NCBI RefSeq assembly: GCF_900176405.1
Contig: NZ_FWXJ01000017.1
Coordinates: 1 to 52,928 of the forward strand
Direction: 5' to 3'
DNA from: Polynucleobacter kasalickyi
Lineage (GTDB): Bacteria > Pseudomonadota > Gammaproteobacteria > Burkholderiales > Burkholderiaceae
DNA length: 52,928 nucleotides
Shown here: one piece after another, positions 27,646 to 38,000 of the stretch
Layout of the letters: each line of letters opens with the position of its first letter
How positions within the stretch are numbered: position 1 is the stretch's first letter
Position numbers and translations under genes: made by a program
The notes under the pieces: model-generated
Told to the model about the DNA's origin: nothing
Seen by the model: the letters and a program-made list of their open reading frames with translations, nothing else
The model's database searches: none

Positions 27646-28405
27646 GTTGAGCCTGCGCCATGATTTTGACAAACACCGCTTCTAAGTCCGCGGCACCATC
27701 ATCACCTAAAACTCTTACTGGAGCTCCAGCAGGACGATGCTTCGCTAATAAATTCGCCGTCGTATCAAGAGCAACTAGACGTCCTTGTTTTAACATCGCA
27801 ATCCGACCGCATAAGGATTCAGCTTCTTCCAAATAATGGGTTGTCAAAACGATGGTGTGACCAGCTTTATTTAGTCGACTCACAAATTGCCATAAGGATT
27901 GACGTAACTCCACGTCAACTCCCGCAGTTGGTTCATCTAACACAATGACCGGTGGGCGATGGACGAGGGCTTGGGCAACTAATACGCGACGCTTCATCCC
28001 ACCAGAAAGCGCCCTCATATTCGAGTCTGCCTTATTCGTAAGATCTAGATTGGCCATAATTTCGTCAATCCAATCATCATTTTTCCGCAGCCCAAAATAC
28101 CCCGATTGGAATCGTAAGGTTTCGCGTACGGTAAAAAACGGATCAAATACTAGCTCTTGAGGAACGACACCCAATTGTCGCCGGGAAATTCTAAAATCTT
28201 TTTGGACATCAAAACCCATGACTGAAATCGATCCTGAATCTGGCTTACAAAGTCCTGCCATCGAAGTAATTAAGGTGGTTTTACCAGCACCGTTAGGTCC
28301 TAACAGGCCAAAAAACTCACCTTGCTCAATTTCTAAACTAACCCCAGCTAGTGCCTGCAAACTACCGTAGGATTTCTTTACATGTTGGATGGAAATTGCG
28401 GACAT
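27638..28405 (-). CDS. ABC transporter ATPase (YadG-like)
   Basis: The nucleotide-binding partner of the ABC-2 permease. The 255 residues show Walker A GPNGAGKTT (about 37-45), the Q-loop in LGVVPQELVFDP, signature LSGGMKRRVLVAQAL (about 133-147), Walker B VIVLDEPTAGVD (about 153-164) and the H-loop THYLEEAE. ATG 28405 is chosen; the frame begins five codons earlier with a GTG. It begins four bases after the mlaB stop. Confidence 0.94.
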   Translation of the reverse strand: MSAISIQHVKKSYGSLQALAGVSLEIEQGEFFGLLGPNGAGKTTLITSMAGLCKPDSGSISVMGFDVQKDFRISRRQLGVVPQELVFDPFFTVRETLRFQSGYFGLRKNDDWIDEIMANLDLTNKADSNMRALSGGMKRRVLVAQALVHRPPVIVLDEPTAGVDVELRQSLWQFVSRLNKAGHTIVLTTHYLEEAESLCGRIAMLKQGRLVALDTTANLLAKHRPAGAPVRVLGDDGAADLEAVFVKIMAQAQHE

Positions 28406-28409
28406 AAGC

Positions 28410-28676
28410 CTACTCGACACTGGCTACCAAGGGAAGTATCGCTTCCAGACCATACACTTTTGAGAGTGACACCAATTTTTTGGGTGCATCAATGATTTGC
28501 AAGCTAGGAAAAGCTCTGACAAATGCCATCAGCACCGATAATGCCGTTGAATCGAAGTGTGTTAAATCAGCACCGCTCACAACGCAATCATCCGGGGTTT
28601 TTTCTAACGCAATTAAACCTTCCTTGCGGATACTTAAAACATTTTGGTGATTGATCGTAGCGGGCAAAACAAACAT
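28410..28676 (-). CDS. mlaB: STAS-domain protein MlaB
   Basis: MlaB is a small cytoplasmic STAS protein that binds and stabilises the MlaF ATPase. The 88 residues show the STAS hallmarks: CVVSGADLTHFDSTALSVLMAF (split across about 32-53, with the conserved Asp-Ser-Thr at the helix start) and the LQIIDAPKKLVSLSKVYGLE block. I start at ATG 28676, five bases after the mlaC stop. It is low in identity to E. coli MlaB, and position in the operon supports the name. Confidence 0.85.
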   Translation of the reverse strand: MFVLPATINHQNVLSIRKEGLIALEKTPDDCVVSGADLTHFDSTALSVLMAFVRAFPSLQIIDAPKKLVSLSKVYGLEAILPLVASVE

Positions 28677-28680
28677 GATA

Positions 28681-29370
28681 TTACTTCGCCTTTGAGAGTG
28701 CTTTATTACGCTCTTGTAAAAATGTAATGAGCCCGTCGATGCCACTTTGACTAATTTGATTATTAAACTGCCCCTTATAGGCCTCTACCAACCAAGCGCC
28801 TAAAACATTTAAGTCATACACACGCCAAACATTGTTAGCCGTTTTTTCTAATCGATAATCTAATTGAACTGGGTCGCCCTTACCCATCACTTGCGTGCGC
28901 ACTACTACTTCCGTATCGTCAGGATTCATGCGAAATGGACGCAATTGAACAGATTGATCTTTTACTTGAGAAAGTGCGCCAGCATAAGTTCTAATGAGGA
29001 GTAACTTAAATTCAGCAATAATTAATTTTTGTTGCTCAGGCGTTGCCTTTGACCAATGTCTACCCATTGCTAACTGGGTAGTTCTGGCTAAATCAGAATA
29101 AGGCACAATTTTTTGATCAACCAACGCAATAATTTTATTTAAATTGCCTGATTGAATATCTTTATCCGTTTTAGCCGTGGTTAATACATCATTCACAATC
29201 GCTTGAACCAAGCCATCAGGAGTAGAGTCAATAGTTTGCGCAAATGGCTTTAAGGGAATGAGGCAGGCACAAAATAACATAGCCACTAAAAACCATTGTG
29301 TCATTTGTTGAGATAAAGACTGGGGACTTTTATTACTCACTACATTCATTTCAATTTCTTTCTTTTTCAT
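28681..29370 (-). CDS. mlaC: Periplasmic phospholipid-binding protein MlaC
   Basis: MlaC shuttles phospholipids across the periplasm between MlaA in the outer membrane and MlaD in the inner membrane. The 229 residues have a signal sequence (about 26-45, WFLVAMLFCACLIPLKPFAQ), then the Tol-Tol-Ttg2/MlaC domain (PF05494): TPDGLVQAIVNDVL, GRHWSKATPEQQKLIIAEFKLLLIRTYAG (in pieces) and a WRVYDLNVLGAWLVEAYKGQF end. The start could be 29349 rather than 29370. Confidence 0.94.
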   Translation of the reverse strand: MKKKEIEMNVVSNKSPQSLSQQMTQWFLVAMLFCACLIPLKPFAQTIDSTPDGLVQAIVNDVLTTAKTDKDIQSGNLNKIIALVDQKIVPYSDLARTTQLAMGRHWSKATPEQQKLIIAEFKLLLIRTYAGALSQVKDQSVQLRPFRMNPDDTEVVVRTQVMGKGDPVQLDYRLEKTANNVWRVYDLNVLGAWLVEAYKGQFNNQISQSGIDGLITFLQERNKALSKAK

Positions 29371-29408
29371 CTATCTGTTTTTTACATTGCCCTCGAGAGG
29401 GTTTTTAT

Positions 29409-30197
29409 CTACCGTATTCTCTTCTGTTCACTCGAGTAATCAGGGACATTGTCATTTTCTTCTTCATCTACCAACGGCGGTGGGTTGCCATCATACAGCT
29501 TACTTCGTCTTCTTTGTAAATAAGCATCTCTAATAAAACTATACTTATCAAATGCAGCGGACTCTAAGATGTCACTTGAACCCAGATATTTTGCTCGCTG
29601 ATCAATAATCCTTAAACCAGTTGTGGAGTTTCTTAAAGGGATATTATCGATTTGTTTGATTAAGATGTCCGTTTGAATATCAAAGAACCACCCAGCAGTA
29701 TCTCTCACAGTGCTTGGGCCTAATAATGGCAACATCATATAGGGACCATCTGGAATTCCCCAGACCCCAAAAGTCTGTCCAAAATCCTCGCTGTGCTTTT
29801 CTACACCAGCTGCAGAGGCTGCATCCCAAATACCTCCTAAACCAATAGTGGTATTTACAAAGACTCGGACCAAGTCATCTACAGCAGCCTTCGGTTTACC
29901 TTGTAATAAGTTATTTACTGAATTGTAAACATCGCCAACGTTTGAAAATACGTTGCGGATCGCGGTCCGTGCGGGGCTTGGCACTACGAATTCATACACT
30001 TTTGTTAAAGGGCGAATTAAATAATCATCCAAATTATCATTAAAAATGAGTACTGCCCGATTTGTTTCTTCCCAAGGATCTTTTTTAATACGAACCTGCC
30101 CCTCAGGGATAGAAGCGCATGAGACCAAGCACAAAGTCAAAAGAACCAGACCAAGTCGTTGAATCTTTAGAGAACAGGATGTTTGAAATGTATTCAT
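29409..30197 (-). CDS. mlaA: Outer-membrane lipoprotein MlaA (VacJ)
   Basis: MlaA removes misplaced phospholipids from the outer leaflet of the outer membrane together with porins. The 262 residues have a lipoprotein signal (lipobox LVSC, about 24-27) and the VacJ domain: DPWEETNRAVLIFNDNLD (about 40-57), ARTAIRNVFSNVGDVYNSVNNLLQGK (in pieces), GLGGIWDAASAAGVEKHSEDFGQTFG (in pieces), and GPYMMLPLLGPSTVRDTAG. A 3' polar tail follows. Its place between mlaD and mlaC is usual in betaproteobacteria. Confidence 0.96.
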   Translation of the reverse strand: MNTFQTSCSLKIQRLGLVLLTLCLVSCASIPEGQVRIKKDPWEETNRAVLIFNDNLDDYLIRPLTKVYEFVVPSPARTAIRNVFSNVGDVYNSVNNLLQGKPKAAVDDLVRVFVNTTIGLGGIWDAASAAGVEKHSEDFGQTFGVWGIPDGPYMMLPLLGPSTVRDTAGWFFDIQTDILIKQIDNIPLRNSTTGLRIIDQRAKYLGSSDILESAAFDKYSFIRDAYLQRRRSKLYDGNPPPLVDEEENDNVPDYSSEQKRIR

Positions 30198-30206
30198 TAA
30201 ATGTAT

Positions 30207-30683
30207 TTACTTTTGAGGATCTTTGCCAGCATCCGCTGCCTTACTATATAAAAACTGACTAATAAGACTTTCTAGGACTATTGCTGATTGAGTTTGGGTT
30301 ATTTTACTGTTTTCACCCAAAACTTTCTCATCCCCACCCGCTTCTAGGCCAATATATTGTTCGCCTAGCAATCCTGAAGTAAGAATCCTAGCAGATGTAT
30401 CTTTCGGAAAATGGAACTTTTCATCAAGATTTAAGGTTACTTTGGCCTGATAATTTTTATCATCAAAATCAATTGAAGCGACACGACCGACCACAACCCC
30501 AGCACTTTTCACTGGCGCCCTTGGCTTTAAGCCACCGATATTGTCAAAAACAGCGGATACGCTATACGTTTTAGAAAAACTAAACGTACTCATATTGCCC
30601 GCTTTGAGCGCTAAAAATAATAACGCCGCAAAACCAATTAGGACAAAAAGTCCAACCCAAAAATCTAAGCTATTTTTTTTCAT
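30207..30683 (-). CDS. mlaD: Inner-membrane MCE-domain lipid carrier MlaD
   Basis: MlaD forms a hexameric ring on the periplasmic side of MlaE and binds phospholipid. The 158 residues show an N-terminal anchor (about 9-26) and one MCE domain (about 38-118: YSVSAVFDNIGGLKPRAPVKSAGVVVG in pieces, and SGLLGEQYIGLEAGG). It follows mlaE by 28 bases. Confidence 0.96.
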   Translation of the reverse strand: MKKNSLDFWVGLFVLIGFAALLFLALKAGNMSTFSFSKTYSVSAVFDNIGGLKPRAPVKSAGVVVGRVASIDFDDKNYQAKVTLNLDEKFHFPKDTSARILTSGLLGEQYIGLEAGGDEKVLGENSKITQTQSAIVLESLISQFLYSKAADAGKDPQK

Positions 30684-30711
30684 TTGATACCACCATTGAA
30701 TTCAATGACAT

Positions 30712-31497
30712 TTATGTCGAGAACATGACTGCTGTTAATAAAAAATCGAGTGCTAAAACCGTTAAAGACGAAATCACAACTGTACGTGTAGTCGCTAAAG
30801 ATACGCCCTCTGGTGTCGGTTTACTTTCAAAACCTTGATACAGGGCAATAAAAGTAACGGCTACACCGAAGACAACACTCTTAATGACGCCATTACCAAT
30901 ATCTTTGATAACATCAACGCCACCTTGCATTTGTGACCAGAATGCCCCAGAATCGACCCCAATTAACTGTACGCCGACTAAGTAACCACCAATAATGCCA
31001 ACGGCACTAAAGATCGCCGCTAAAATTGGCATCGCAATAATTCCACCCCAAAGCCTTGGTGCTAAAACGCGAGATAGGGGGTCAACTGCCATCATTTCCA
31101 TTGCGCTTAGCTGTTCTCCCGCTTTCATGAGGCCAATTTCAGCCGTCAAAGAAGTCCCGGCTCTGCCAGCGAACAACAATGCTGTTACTACTGGCCCTAA
31201 CTCCCTTGTCAGTGATAGGGCAACCAAGAGCCCCAAGGCTTGTTCCGATCCATAACGATTTAAGGTGTAATACCCTTGCAGACCTAATACAAAGCCCACA
31301 AATAAACCTGATACAGCAATAATGACAAATGAATAATTACCCAAGAAAAAGACTTGATCTCTTACCAGTCGAAAACGCTTAAAAACACTTCCAGACCTGA
31401 GCAAAATAGCAAAAAACATTCTGGTAGCATAGCCCACACTCAGAACATTTGTTCTAATCAAACTGCCTAATCTTGTGATTTGTTCTGCAATCATCAT
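30712..31497 (-). CDS. mlaE: ABC permease MlaE
   Basis: MlaE is the membrane-spanning subunit of the MlaFEDB lipid transporter. The 261 residues show the MlaE/permease family (PF02405) signature region ELGPVVTALLFAGRAGTSLTAEIGLMK (about 97-123, in pieces), EQLSAMEMMAVDP, and five to six membrane segments. It shares one base with the mlaF stop region, so the genes are coupled. Confidence 0.96.
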   Translation of the reverse strand: MMIAEQITRLGSLIRTNVLSVGYATRMFFAILLRSGSVFKRFRLVRDQVFFLGNYSFVIIAVSGLFVGFVLGLQGYYTLNRYGSEQALGLLVALSLTRELGPVVTALLFAGRAGTSLTAEIGLMKAGEQLSAMEMMAVDPLSRVLAPRLWGGIIAMPILAAIFSAVGIIGGYLVGVQLIGVDSGAFWSQMQGGVDVIKDIGNGVIKSVVFGVAVTFIALYQGFESKPTPEGVSLATTRTVVISSLTVLALDFLLTAVMFST

Positions 31498-32372
31498 CAG
31501 CTAACTTTATTCTGTTGAATTGGCTGGCTAATTGGCTGGCTATCCAGGCCAAAGTCTTGCCCAATCTCAATTCCAGGGTAATGAAAAGGTACTGGACCAT
31601 CGGGTTGCGCATGGATAAATTGCTGAACAAATGGATCTGTTGAAGCTCTTAGTGTCTCTGGCGTTCCCTGCGCTGCAATTTTGCCATCGGCAATAAAGTA
31701 GACATAATCAGCAATACCAAAAGTTTCAGGGACATCATGTGTCACTAAAATACTGGTTGCGCCAAGTGCACTATTCATATCTTTGATCAAATGCGCCGTA
31801 ACTCCCAATGCGATCGGATCTAGTCCGGCAAATGGCTCATCATACATAATGAGTGGTGGATCTAATGCGACCGCTCGGGCAAAGGCGACTCGCCTAGCCA
31901 TCCCTCCAGAAATTTGGGAGGGCATTAAGTCTCTAGCGTTTCTTAAACCAACCGCATTCAGTTTCATCATGACGAGGTCACGAATCATCTCTTCATCTAA
32001 ATTGGTATGTTCCCGCAAAGGAAATGCCACATTTTCAAAAACACTAATGTCCGTAAAGAGTGCGCCAAACTGAAATAGCATCCCCATCTTGCGACGAGCA
32101 GCGATCAATCCCTCATGATCTAAGCGACTAATATCTTGATCTTCGAACTTGACTTGTCCAGATGTTGCCAGAACCTGACCGCCCAATAAGCGCAGAATCG
32201 TCGTCTTACCGCAACCTGACCCACCCATGACAGCAGTTACTTTGCCACGGCGAAATTCCATCTCTAAACCACTAAGGATTTTTCTTTCCCCAGGAGCATA
32301 AGAAAATTCAACTTGGTTTAATGAGGCAATAATGTCTGCAGACGTGGATTCCATCCCATTATTATCATGCAA
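31497..32372 (-). CDS. mlaF: ABC transporter ATPase MlaF
   Basis: MlaF supplies ATP energy to the Mla lipid transporter. The 291 residues show Walker A GGSGCGKTT (about 51-59), the signature SGGMARRVAFARA (about 153-165), Walker B LIMYDEPFAGLD (about 173-184), and the H-loop VTHDVPE. A Pro/Gln-rich tail ends QPISQPIQQNK. It is first of mlaF-mlaE-mlaD-mlaA-mlaC-mlaB. A second in-frame ATG six codons on (32354) is possible; neither has a strong ribosome site. Confidence 0.95.
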   Translation of the reverse strand: MHDNNGMESTSADIIASLNQVEFSYAPGERKILSGLEMEFRRGKVTAVMGGSGCGKTTILRLLGGQVLATSGQVKFEDQDISRLDHEGLIAARRKMGMLFQFGALFTDISVFENVAFPLREHTNLDEEMIRDLVMMKLNAVGLRNARDLMPSQISGGMARRVAFARAVALDPPLIMYDEPFAGLDPIALGVTAHLIKDMNSALGATSILVTHDVPETFGIADYVYFIADGKIAAQGTPETLRASTDPFVQQFIHAQPDGPVPFHYPGIEIGQDFGLDSQPISQPIQQNKVS

Positions 32373-32502
32373 TTTTGGGTTGCAAAAGTTTTTCTTGTGA
32401 TTTAATTCGCAATCTCAGAGCTTTTGTGTTGCTAGAGTTCCTTAAATTTTATTTTTTTGAATCATTTTGTTGTTTATTTGAATTTTTCTCTACAAAGCAG
32501 AT

Positions 32503-32539
32503 AAAAAGGGCCTCCTCCTGAAGCCAAAAAGCCCTTTTT
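32503..32539 (-). terminator. Terminator after the cyclase-family gene
   Basis: On the minus strand AAAAAGGGC pairs with GCCCTTTTT (nine bp) around a loop that can fold further (GGCTTC with GAGGCC). The T-run is within and after the right arm. It begins 17 bases past the stop at 32556 and separates that gene from the mla operon. Confidence 0.75.
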
Positions 32540-32555
32540 CCTGTAGTTTTGCTAA

Positions 32556-33356
32556 TTAGGCAAATAATTTGTCATCAAAAATCGCAACTGCTCGAGTCCA
32601 TCCCGCTGATGCACCTCTTATTTTGTGTGGAAAACAGCTGATATAAAAGCCAAAGGCAGGCAAGGCTTCTAAATTATGCAATTTTTCTAGATGGCAATAC
32701 CCAATATCTCGTCCCGCTTTATGCCCTTCCCAAATAAGACTAGCGTCTTTGGTTTCTTCATATTTTTTTTGGGTATGCACAAAGGGAGCATCCCAACTCC
32801 AACCATCAATACCGGTTAAACGTACTCCCCGTTCTAACAAATACATTGTCGCTTCATATCCCATGCCACAGCCTGATGAAACATAATCAGAGTGGCCAAA
32901 TCGTGACCCAGCACGGGTATTTACCACCACAATATCCAATGGTTGCAGGGTGTAATTAATTCTTTTTAATTCGTCTTCCACATCCTGTGCGGTTACTACA
33001 TAACCATCTGGAAAATGTCTAAAATCAAGTTTTACGCCTGGCGCAAAACACCATTCAAGTGGGACTTGATCAATGGTGATAGAGGGTTTTTTCTCACCCA
33101 AAGCGTCATCCATCGTGTTATGAAAATGATAAGGTGCGTCTAAATGCGTACCGTTGTGAGTTGAGATAGTTGCCACCTCAACAGCCCAACCTTGACCATC
33201 TGGCAATTCATTTTTTTCTAATCCCGGAAAAAATTCAGCGATCCGCTCTACTGTATCTTCATGCGTAAAATATTCGATTTTTGGTTTAAACGATGGTGGA
33301 TCACTAATCGTTTCATTGTCTAAAAAAATCGAAATATCGACTAATTTTCTTGTCAT
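32556..33356 (-). CDS. Cyclase-family (kynurenine formamidase-like) metal hydrolase
   Basis: Belongs to the putative cyclase family (PF04199), which includes bacterial kynurenine formamidases and other amide or lactone hydrolases. The metal-site motif HNGTHLDAPYHF (about 67-78, HxGTHxDxPxH form) is intact, and a second conserved block, VVVNTRAGSRFGHSDYVSSGCGM, occurs near residues 147-169. The 266 residues are somewhat longer than KynB (about 210). No tryptophan-degradation genes are nearby, so the substrate is open. The gene stands alone: a structured 238-base spacer precedes it and a terminator follows. Confidence 0.85.
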   Translation of the reverse strand: MTRKLVDISIFLDNETISDPPSFKPKIEYFTHEDTVERIAEFFPGLEKNELPDGQGWAVEVATISTHNGTHLDAPYHFHNTMDDALGEKKPSITIDQVPLEWCFAPGVKLDFRHFPDGYVVTAQDVEDELKRINYTLQPLDIVVVNTRAGSRFGHSDYVSSGCGMGYEATMYLLERGVRLTGIDGWSWDAPFVHTQKKYEETKDASLIWEGHKAGRDIGYCHLEKLHNLEALPAFGFYISCFPHKIRGASAGWTRAVAIFDDKLFA

Positions 33357-33525
33357 TTTGTCCCCTAATTTTTTATTGTTGAATTAATTTACCACAACTT
33401 ATTTTTAGGTAGGGTGAGGGCAGAAAATAACTAGATAAGGTATGAGGTCGCTGTCAATCGACTTAGGTGAAAACTGACGGTTGAACGTTGCTGGAATCTA
33501 TGCCGTTTCAGGCGGGGAGAAGTAA

Positions 33526-33585
33526 ACTGACTGTCCCAAAGGTTAGAGCTTGCCTCTAACCTTTGGGAATCAAACTACAGTCAGT
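33526..33585. repeat. Nested inverted repeats downstream of gltD
   Basis: An inner perfect hairpin, TCCCAAAGGTTAGAG (33534-33548) and CTCTAACCTTTGGGA (33554-33568) with loop CTTGC, lies inside an outer pair ACTGACTG (33526-33533) and CAGTCAGT (33578-33585). It begins nine bases past the gltD stop. There is no clean T-run on either strand. It may terminate or protect the gltBD mRNA or be a remnant of a mobile element. Confidence 0.85.
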
Positions 33586-33594
33586 GGTAATGAT

Positions 33595-35058
33595 TTAGTT
33601 TGGTAACTCGGTTGTGCCCATTAAAAACTCGTCAACGGCTCTTGCGCACTGACGACCTTCGCGAATGGCCCAAACCACTAAAGACTGACCTCTTCTCATA
33701 TCGCCTGCAGCAAAAACTTTCGGTTGGTTCGTATGGTAAGCCTTAGAGCCTTCGACCGTTGCTTTTGCATTGCCACGATTGTCTTTTTCAACACCAAAGC
33801 CAGAAAGAATCTGTTGCGCTGGTGAGACAAAACCCATGGCTAAAAAGACTAAGTCCGCTTTCATTTCAAACTCAGAGTCTGGCACTTCAGACATTTTTCC
33901 ATCTTTCCACTCTAAACGAACACCAATGAGTTTTTCTAATTTGCCATCTTTGCCTTCAAAGCGCTTCGTAGCAACTGACCAATCTCTCGAACAACCTTCT
34001 TCATGAGAGGAAGATGTACGTAACTTCGTTGGCCAATAAGGCCAAACCAATGGCTTATTTTCTTCCTGCGGCGGCTGAGGTAATAATTCAAACTGACTAA
34101 CAGATGTTGCGCCATGCCGATTCGATGTACCAACGCAATCCGAACCAGTATCACCACCACCAATCACGATGACATTCTTACCCTTTGCATCAATCCCGTT
34201 TTTAGTATCGCCAGCAACTTCTTTGTTTTGAGGAATTAAAAACTCTAAAGCATAGTGCACACCCTTGAGTTCTCTTCCTGGAATCGGTAAATCTCTTGGT
34301 TGCTCTGCTCCGCCACTAATAATGACTGCATCATACTTTGCTAGAAGCTCGTCTGGATCTATTCTTTTTTGCGAGTAATCTTTAATCGCAGGATCTAACT
34401 GTTCTTTACCAACAAATACGCCAGTAACAAAAGTAACGCCTTCGGCTTGCATTTGTTCTACACGTCGATCGATTAACCATTTCTCCATTTTGAAGTCAGG
34501 GATGCCGTAACGCAACAGTCCACCAATACGATCATTTTTCTCATAAACAGATACATCATGGCCAACTCTAGCTAATTGTTGAGCAGCTGCCATGCCTGCA
34601 GGCCCTGAACCAACAATCGCCACTTTTTTACCCGTCTTGTGCGTTGGTAGTTGTGGTTTAACCCAGCCATTTTCCCAAGCTTTATCAATAATTGCGTGTT
34701 CAATCGACTTAATGCCAACTGGGTCACTATTAATGCCTAAAGTACAAGCTGACTCACAAGGGGCCGGACAAATTCTGCCAGTAAACTCTGGAAAATTATT
34801 GGTTGAATGCAATACCTGAATGGCAGCTTGCCAATCTTGCTGATAAACAAGTTCATTAAAATCAGGAATGATATTGTTGACTGGGCACCCATTGTTACAA
34901 AAGGGAATGCCACAATCCATGCAACGTGCACCTTGGGTTTTTGCTTCTTCATTGGTTAATGGAGCCACAAACTCTTTGTAGTGCTTTACACGTGTTAATG
35001 GCGCTTCATAATGCTCGGACTGACGCTCAAAGTCCATAAATCCTGTCATTTTTCCCAT
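33595..35058 (-). CDS. gltD: Glutamate synthase (NADPH) small subunit
   Basis: The small GOGAT subunit takes electrons from NADPH through FAD and iron-sulfur clusters to the large subunit. The 487 residues show the Cys clusters [17 protein letters not shown] (about 46-62) and CPAPCESAC (about 97-105), the FAD site [13 protein letters not shown] (about 150-162) and the NADPH site GGGDTGSDC (about 299-307). A C-terminal FAD block, [16 protein letters not shown], is also present. It follows gltB by 22 bases. Confidence 0.97.
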   Translation of the reverse strand: MGKMTGFMDFERQSEHYEAPLTRVKHYKEFVAPLTNEEAKTQGARCMDCGIPFCNNGCPVNNIIPDFNELVYQQDWQAAIQVLHSTNNFPEFTGRICPAPCESACTLGINSDPVGIKSIEHAIIDKAWENGWVKPQLPTHKTGKKVAIVGSGPAGMAAAQQLARVGHDVSVYEKNDRIGGLLRYGIPDFKMEKWLIDRRVEQMQAEGVTFVTGVFVGKEQLDPAIKDYSQKRIDPDELLAKYDAVIISGGAEQPRDLPIPGRELKGVHYALEFLIPQNKEVAGDTKNGIDAKGKNVIVIGGGDTGSDCVGTSNRHGATSVSQFELLPQPPQEENKPLVWPYWPTKLRTSSSHEEGCSRDWSVATKRFEGKDGKLEKLIGVRLEWKDGKMSEVPDSEFEMKADLVFLAMGFVSPAQQILSGFGVEKDNRGNAKATVEGSKAYHTNQPKVFAAGDMRRGQSLVVWAIREGRQCARAVDEFLMGTTELPN

Positions 35059-35080
35059 AGCAATCTCTCTTATTCTTTCG

Positions 35081-38000
35081 TTAAACTGTTTCAGTTTTTT
35101 TATCAGCTAAGCCCTGAGCTTTTTCCCACAACTCACCTAAAGCGCGTTTGTACTCTGTCGGGAATACTTTAATGAAGCGTGTTCTCTCACTATCCCAATT
35201 GCCAAGTATTTTTTTAGCTTGCTCAGAGCCGGTATAACGGAAATGCTTTTCAATCAAATCTTTCAAGATCAGTTCATCACAAATGCGCTCGCCGCCTTCT
35301 TTAACATCTTCTGGAGCATGCCACTGCGAGACAGGAATCTGCTTTTCTTGTTCTTGTTTAGAGAGGACAGGCTCCAATGTAGCCATCGTTGTATTGCAAC
35401 GTTTGGCAAACAACCCGTCATCATCATAAACATAAGCAATACCACCGCTCATACCGGCCGCAAAATTTCTACCGGTATTTCCAAGAACCACAATCGTACC
35501 ACCCGTCATATACTCTGCACCGTGATCACCCGTACCTTCAACGACAGCAATTGCACCAGAGTTACGGACTGCAAAACGCTCACCAGCAACGCCGTTCAAG
35601 TAGGCTTCACCAGCAATCGCACCATACAATACGGTGTTACCCACGATGATATTTTCACTTGGACTACCTTTGAACTCATTTGGTACACGAACTATTACGC
35701 GACCACCTGATAAACCTTTACCAACGTAATCATTCCCATCACCAACTAAATCAAAGGTAATACCATGTGCCAAGAATGCAGCAAAACTTTGGCCAGCAGT
35801 ACCATTTAATTGAACATGGATCGTGTCATCTGGCAATCCAGCATGCCCGTATTTTTTGGCAACTTCACCGGACAACATCGCACCTACCGTACGGTTCACG
35901 TTATTGACTTGAGTAATAAATGAAACGTTTTCGCCTTTTTCAATGGCACCTTTCGCTTTCGCAATTAATTCATTGTCTAAGGCCTTTTCAAGTCCGTGAT
36001 CCTGAATTTGCACTTGACGTAAATCTGAATTAATCATTTGCTCAGGTGTAGCAAAGATTTTTCTAAAATCTAAGCCCTTGGCTTTCCAATGTTCTATACC
36101 CTTCTTGGTATCTAATAATTCAACCCGTCCGACTAATTCGTCGAAGGTTCTGATACCTAATTGAGCCATGATTTCTCTGACCTCTTCTGCGATATAGAAG
36201 AAGAAATTAACAACATACTCAGGTTTGCCTGAGAATTTTTTTCTTAACACTGGGTCTTGCGTCGCAACACCAACTGGACATGTATTGAGATGGCACTTTC
36301 TCATCATGATGCAGCCTTCGACGACTAATGGAGCAGTCGCAAAACCAAACTCTTCCGCTCCTAATAGCGCGCCGATCACTACATCTCTACCTGTTTTCAT
36401 TTGTCCATCGGCTTGAACGCGAATACGTCCACGTAGGCCATTTAAGACAAGCGTCTGCTGCGTTTCAGCGAGCCCCAATTCCCATGGTGAACCAGCATGT
36501 TTAATCGATGACAATGGTGAAGCACCCGTGCCACCATCATGACCAGCAATCACCACGTGATCTGCCTTCGCTTTGGCAACACCCGCTGCTACCGTTCCAA
36601 CGCCAACTTCTGATACCAGTTTTACAGAGATGTCAGCTTTAGAATTCACATTTTTTAAATCGTGAATAAGCTGTGCTAAATCTTCAATAGAATAAATATC
36701 ATGATGTGGCGGAGGCGAAATTAAACCAACGCCAGGTACTGAATATCTTAATTTACCAATATAGTCAGATACTTTTCCACCAGGCAGTTGTCCACCTTCA
36801 CCAGGCTTTGCTCCCTGAGCCATTTTGATCTGAATTTGATCAGCCGAGGTTAGATACTCTGCGGTGACGCCAAAACGACCTGAAGCTACTTGTTTGATTT
36901 TCGAACGTAATGAATCGCCAGCTTGCAATGGGATATCCGCTTCAATCACATCTTTGCCGAGTTGCGAAGCAAGTGTTTCACCCGTACCAATCTTAATACC
37001 TTTAAGCTCATTGGTATAACGATTTTGATCTTCTCCGCCTTCACCCGTATTGGATTTACCACCAATTCGGTTCATCGCCACAGCTAAGGTAGCATGCGCT
37101 TCGGTAGAAATAGATCCCAATGACATGGCACCCGTAGCAAAACGTTTAACAATCTCTTTTGCAGATTCAACTTCTGATACATCAATGGCTTTACTTGGAT
37201 CGATCTTAAATTCAAATAAGCCTCTTAAAGTCATATGACGCTTACTTTGATCATTGATCAAATTCGCATATTCTTTATAAGTCTGATAACCACCGTTTTC
37301 TGGGCCAGTTCTTGTGGAGTGCTGTAGTTTTGCAATGGAATCTGGTGTCCACATATGATTTTCACCACGGATTCTAAATGCGTATTCACCACCGGCATCC
37401 AACATGTTTGCTAATACGGGGTCTTCACTAAAGGCCTTGTGGTGCATCAAGATGGCTTCCTCAGCCACTTCAAATACGCCAATACCGCCCACATTTGATG
37501 CTGTGCCACTAAAGTATTTATTGACTAGCTCTTCAGAGAGTCCGATTGCTTCAAAAATTTGTGAGCCGGTGTAAGACATGTATGTTGAAATACCCATCTT
37601 TGACATCACTTTTTGTAAACCCTTACCTACGGCTTTAATATAATTTTTAATTGCTTTTTCAGCAGATAAATCATCCGGTAAGTTCTTCGCTAGTTCAACT
37701 AAAGTTTCCATTGCCAAGTAAGGATGGATGGCTTCAGCGCCATAACCTGCTAACAATGCAAAGTGGTGAGTTTCACGTGCTGAACCTGTTTCAATGACTA
37801 ATCCAGTACTAGTTCTGAGTCCTTTTTGCACCAAGTGTTGATGAATTGTGGATGTCGCTAACAGCGCTGGTATTGCCACAAAATCAGCAGATACTTGACG
37901 ATCACTGACGATTAAGATGTTGAATCCTGAGTTGACTGCATCTACAGCCTCAGCACACAATGAAGCTAATCTCGCCTCAATACCATCTTTACCCCAAGCA

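Noticed and set aside
35219..35710. 163-codon plus-strand open frame antisense to the gltB 3' end
   Set aside because: It is a shadow of gltB: the opposite strand is a clear, full-length GltB, and the antisense product shows no recognisable domain.
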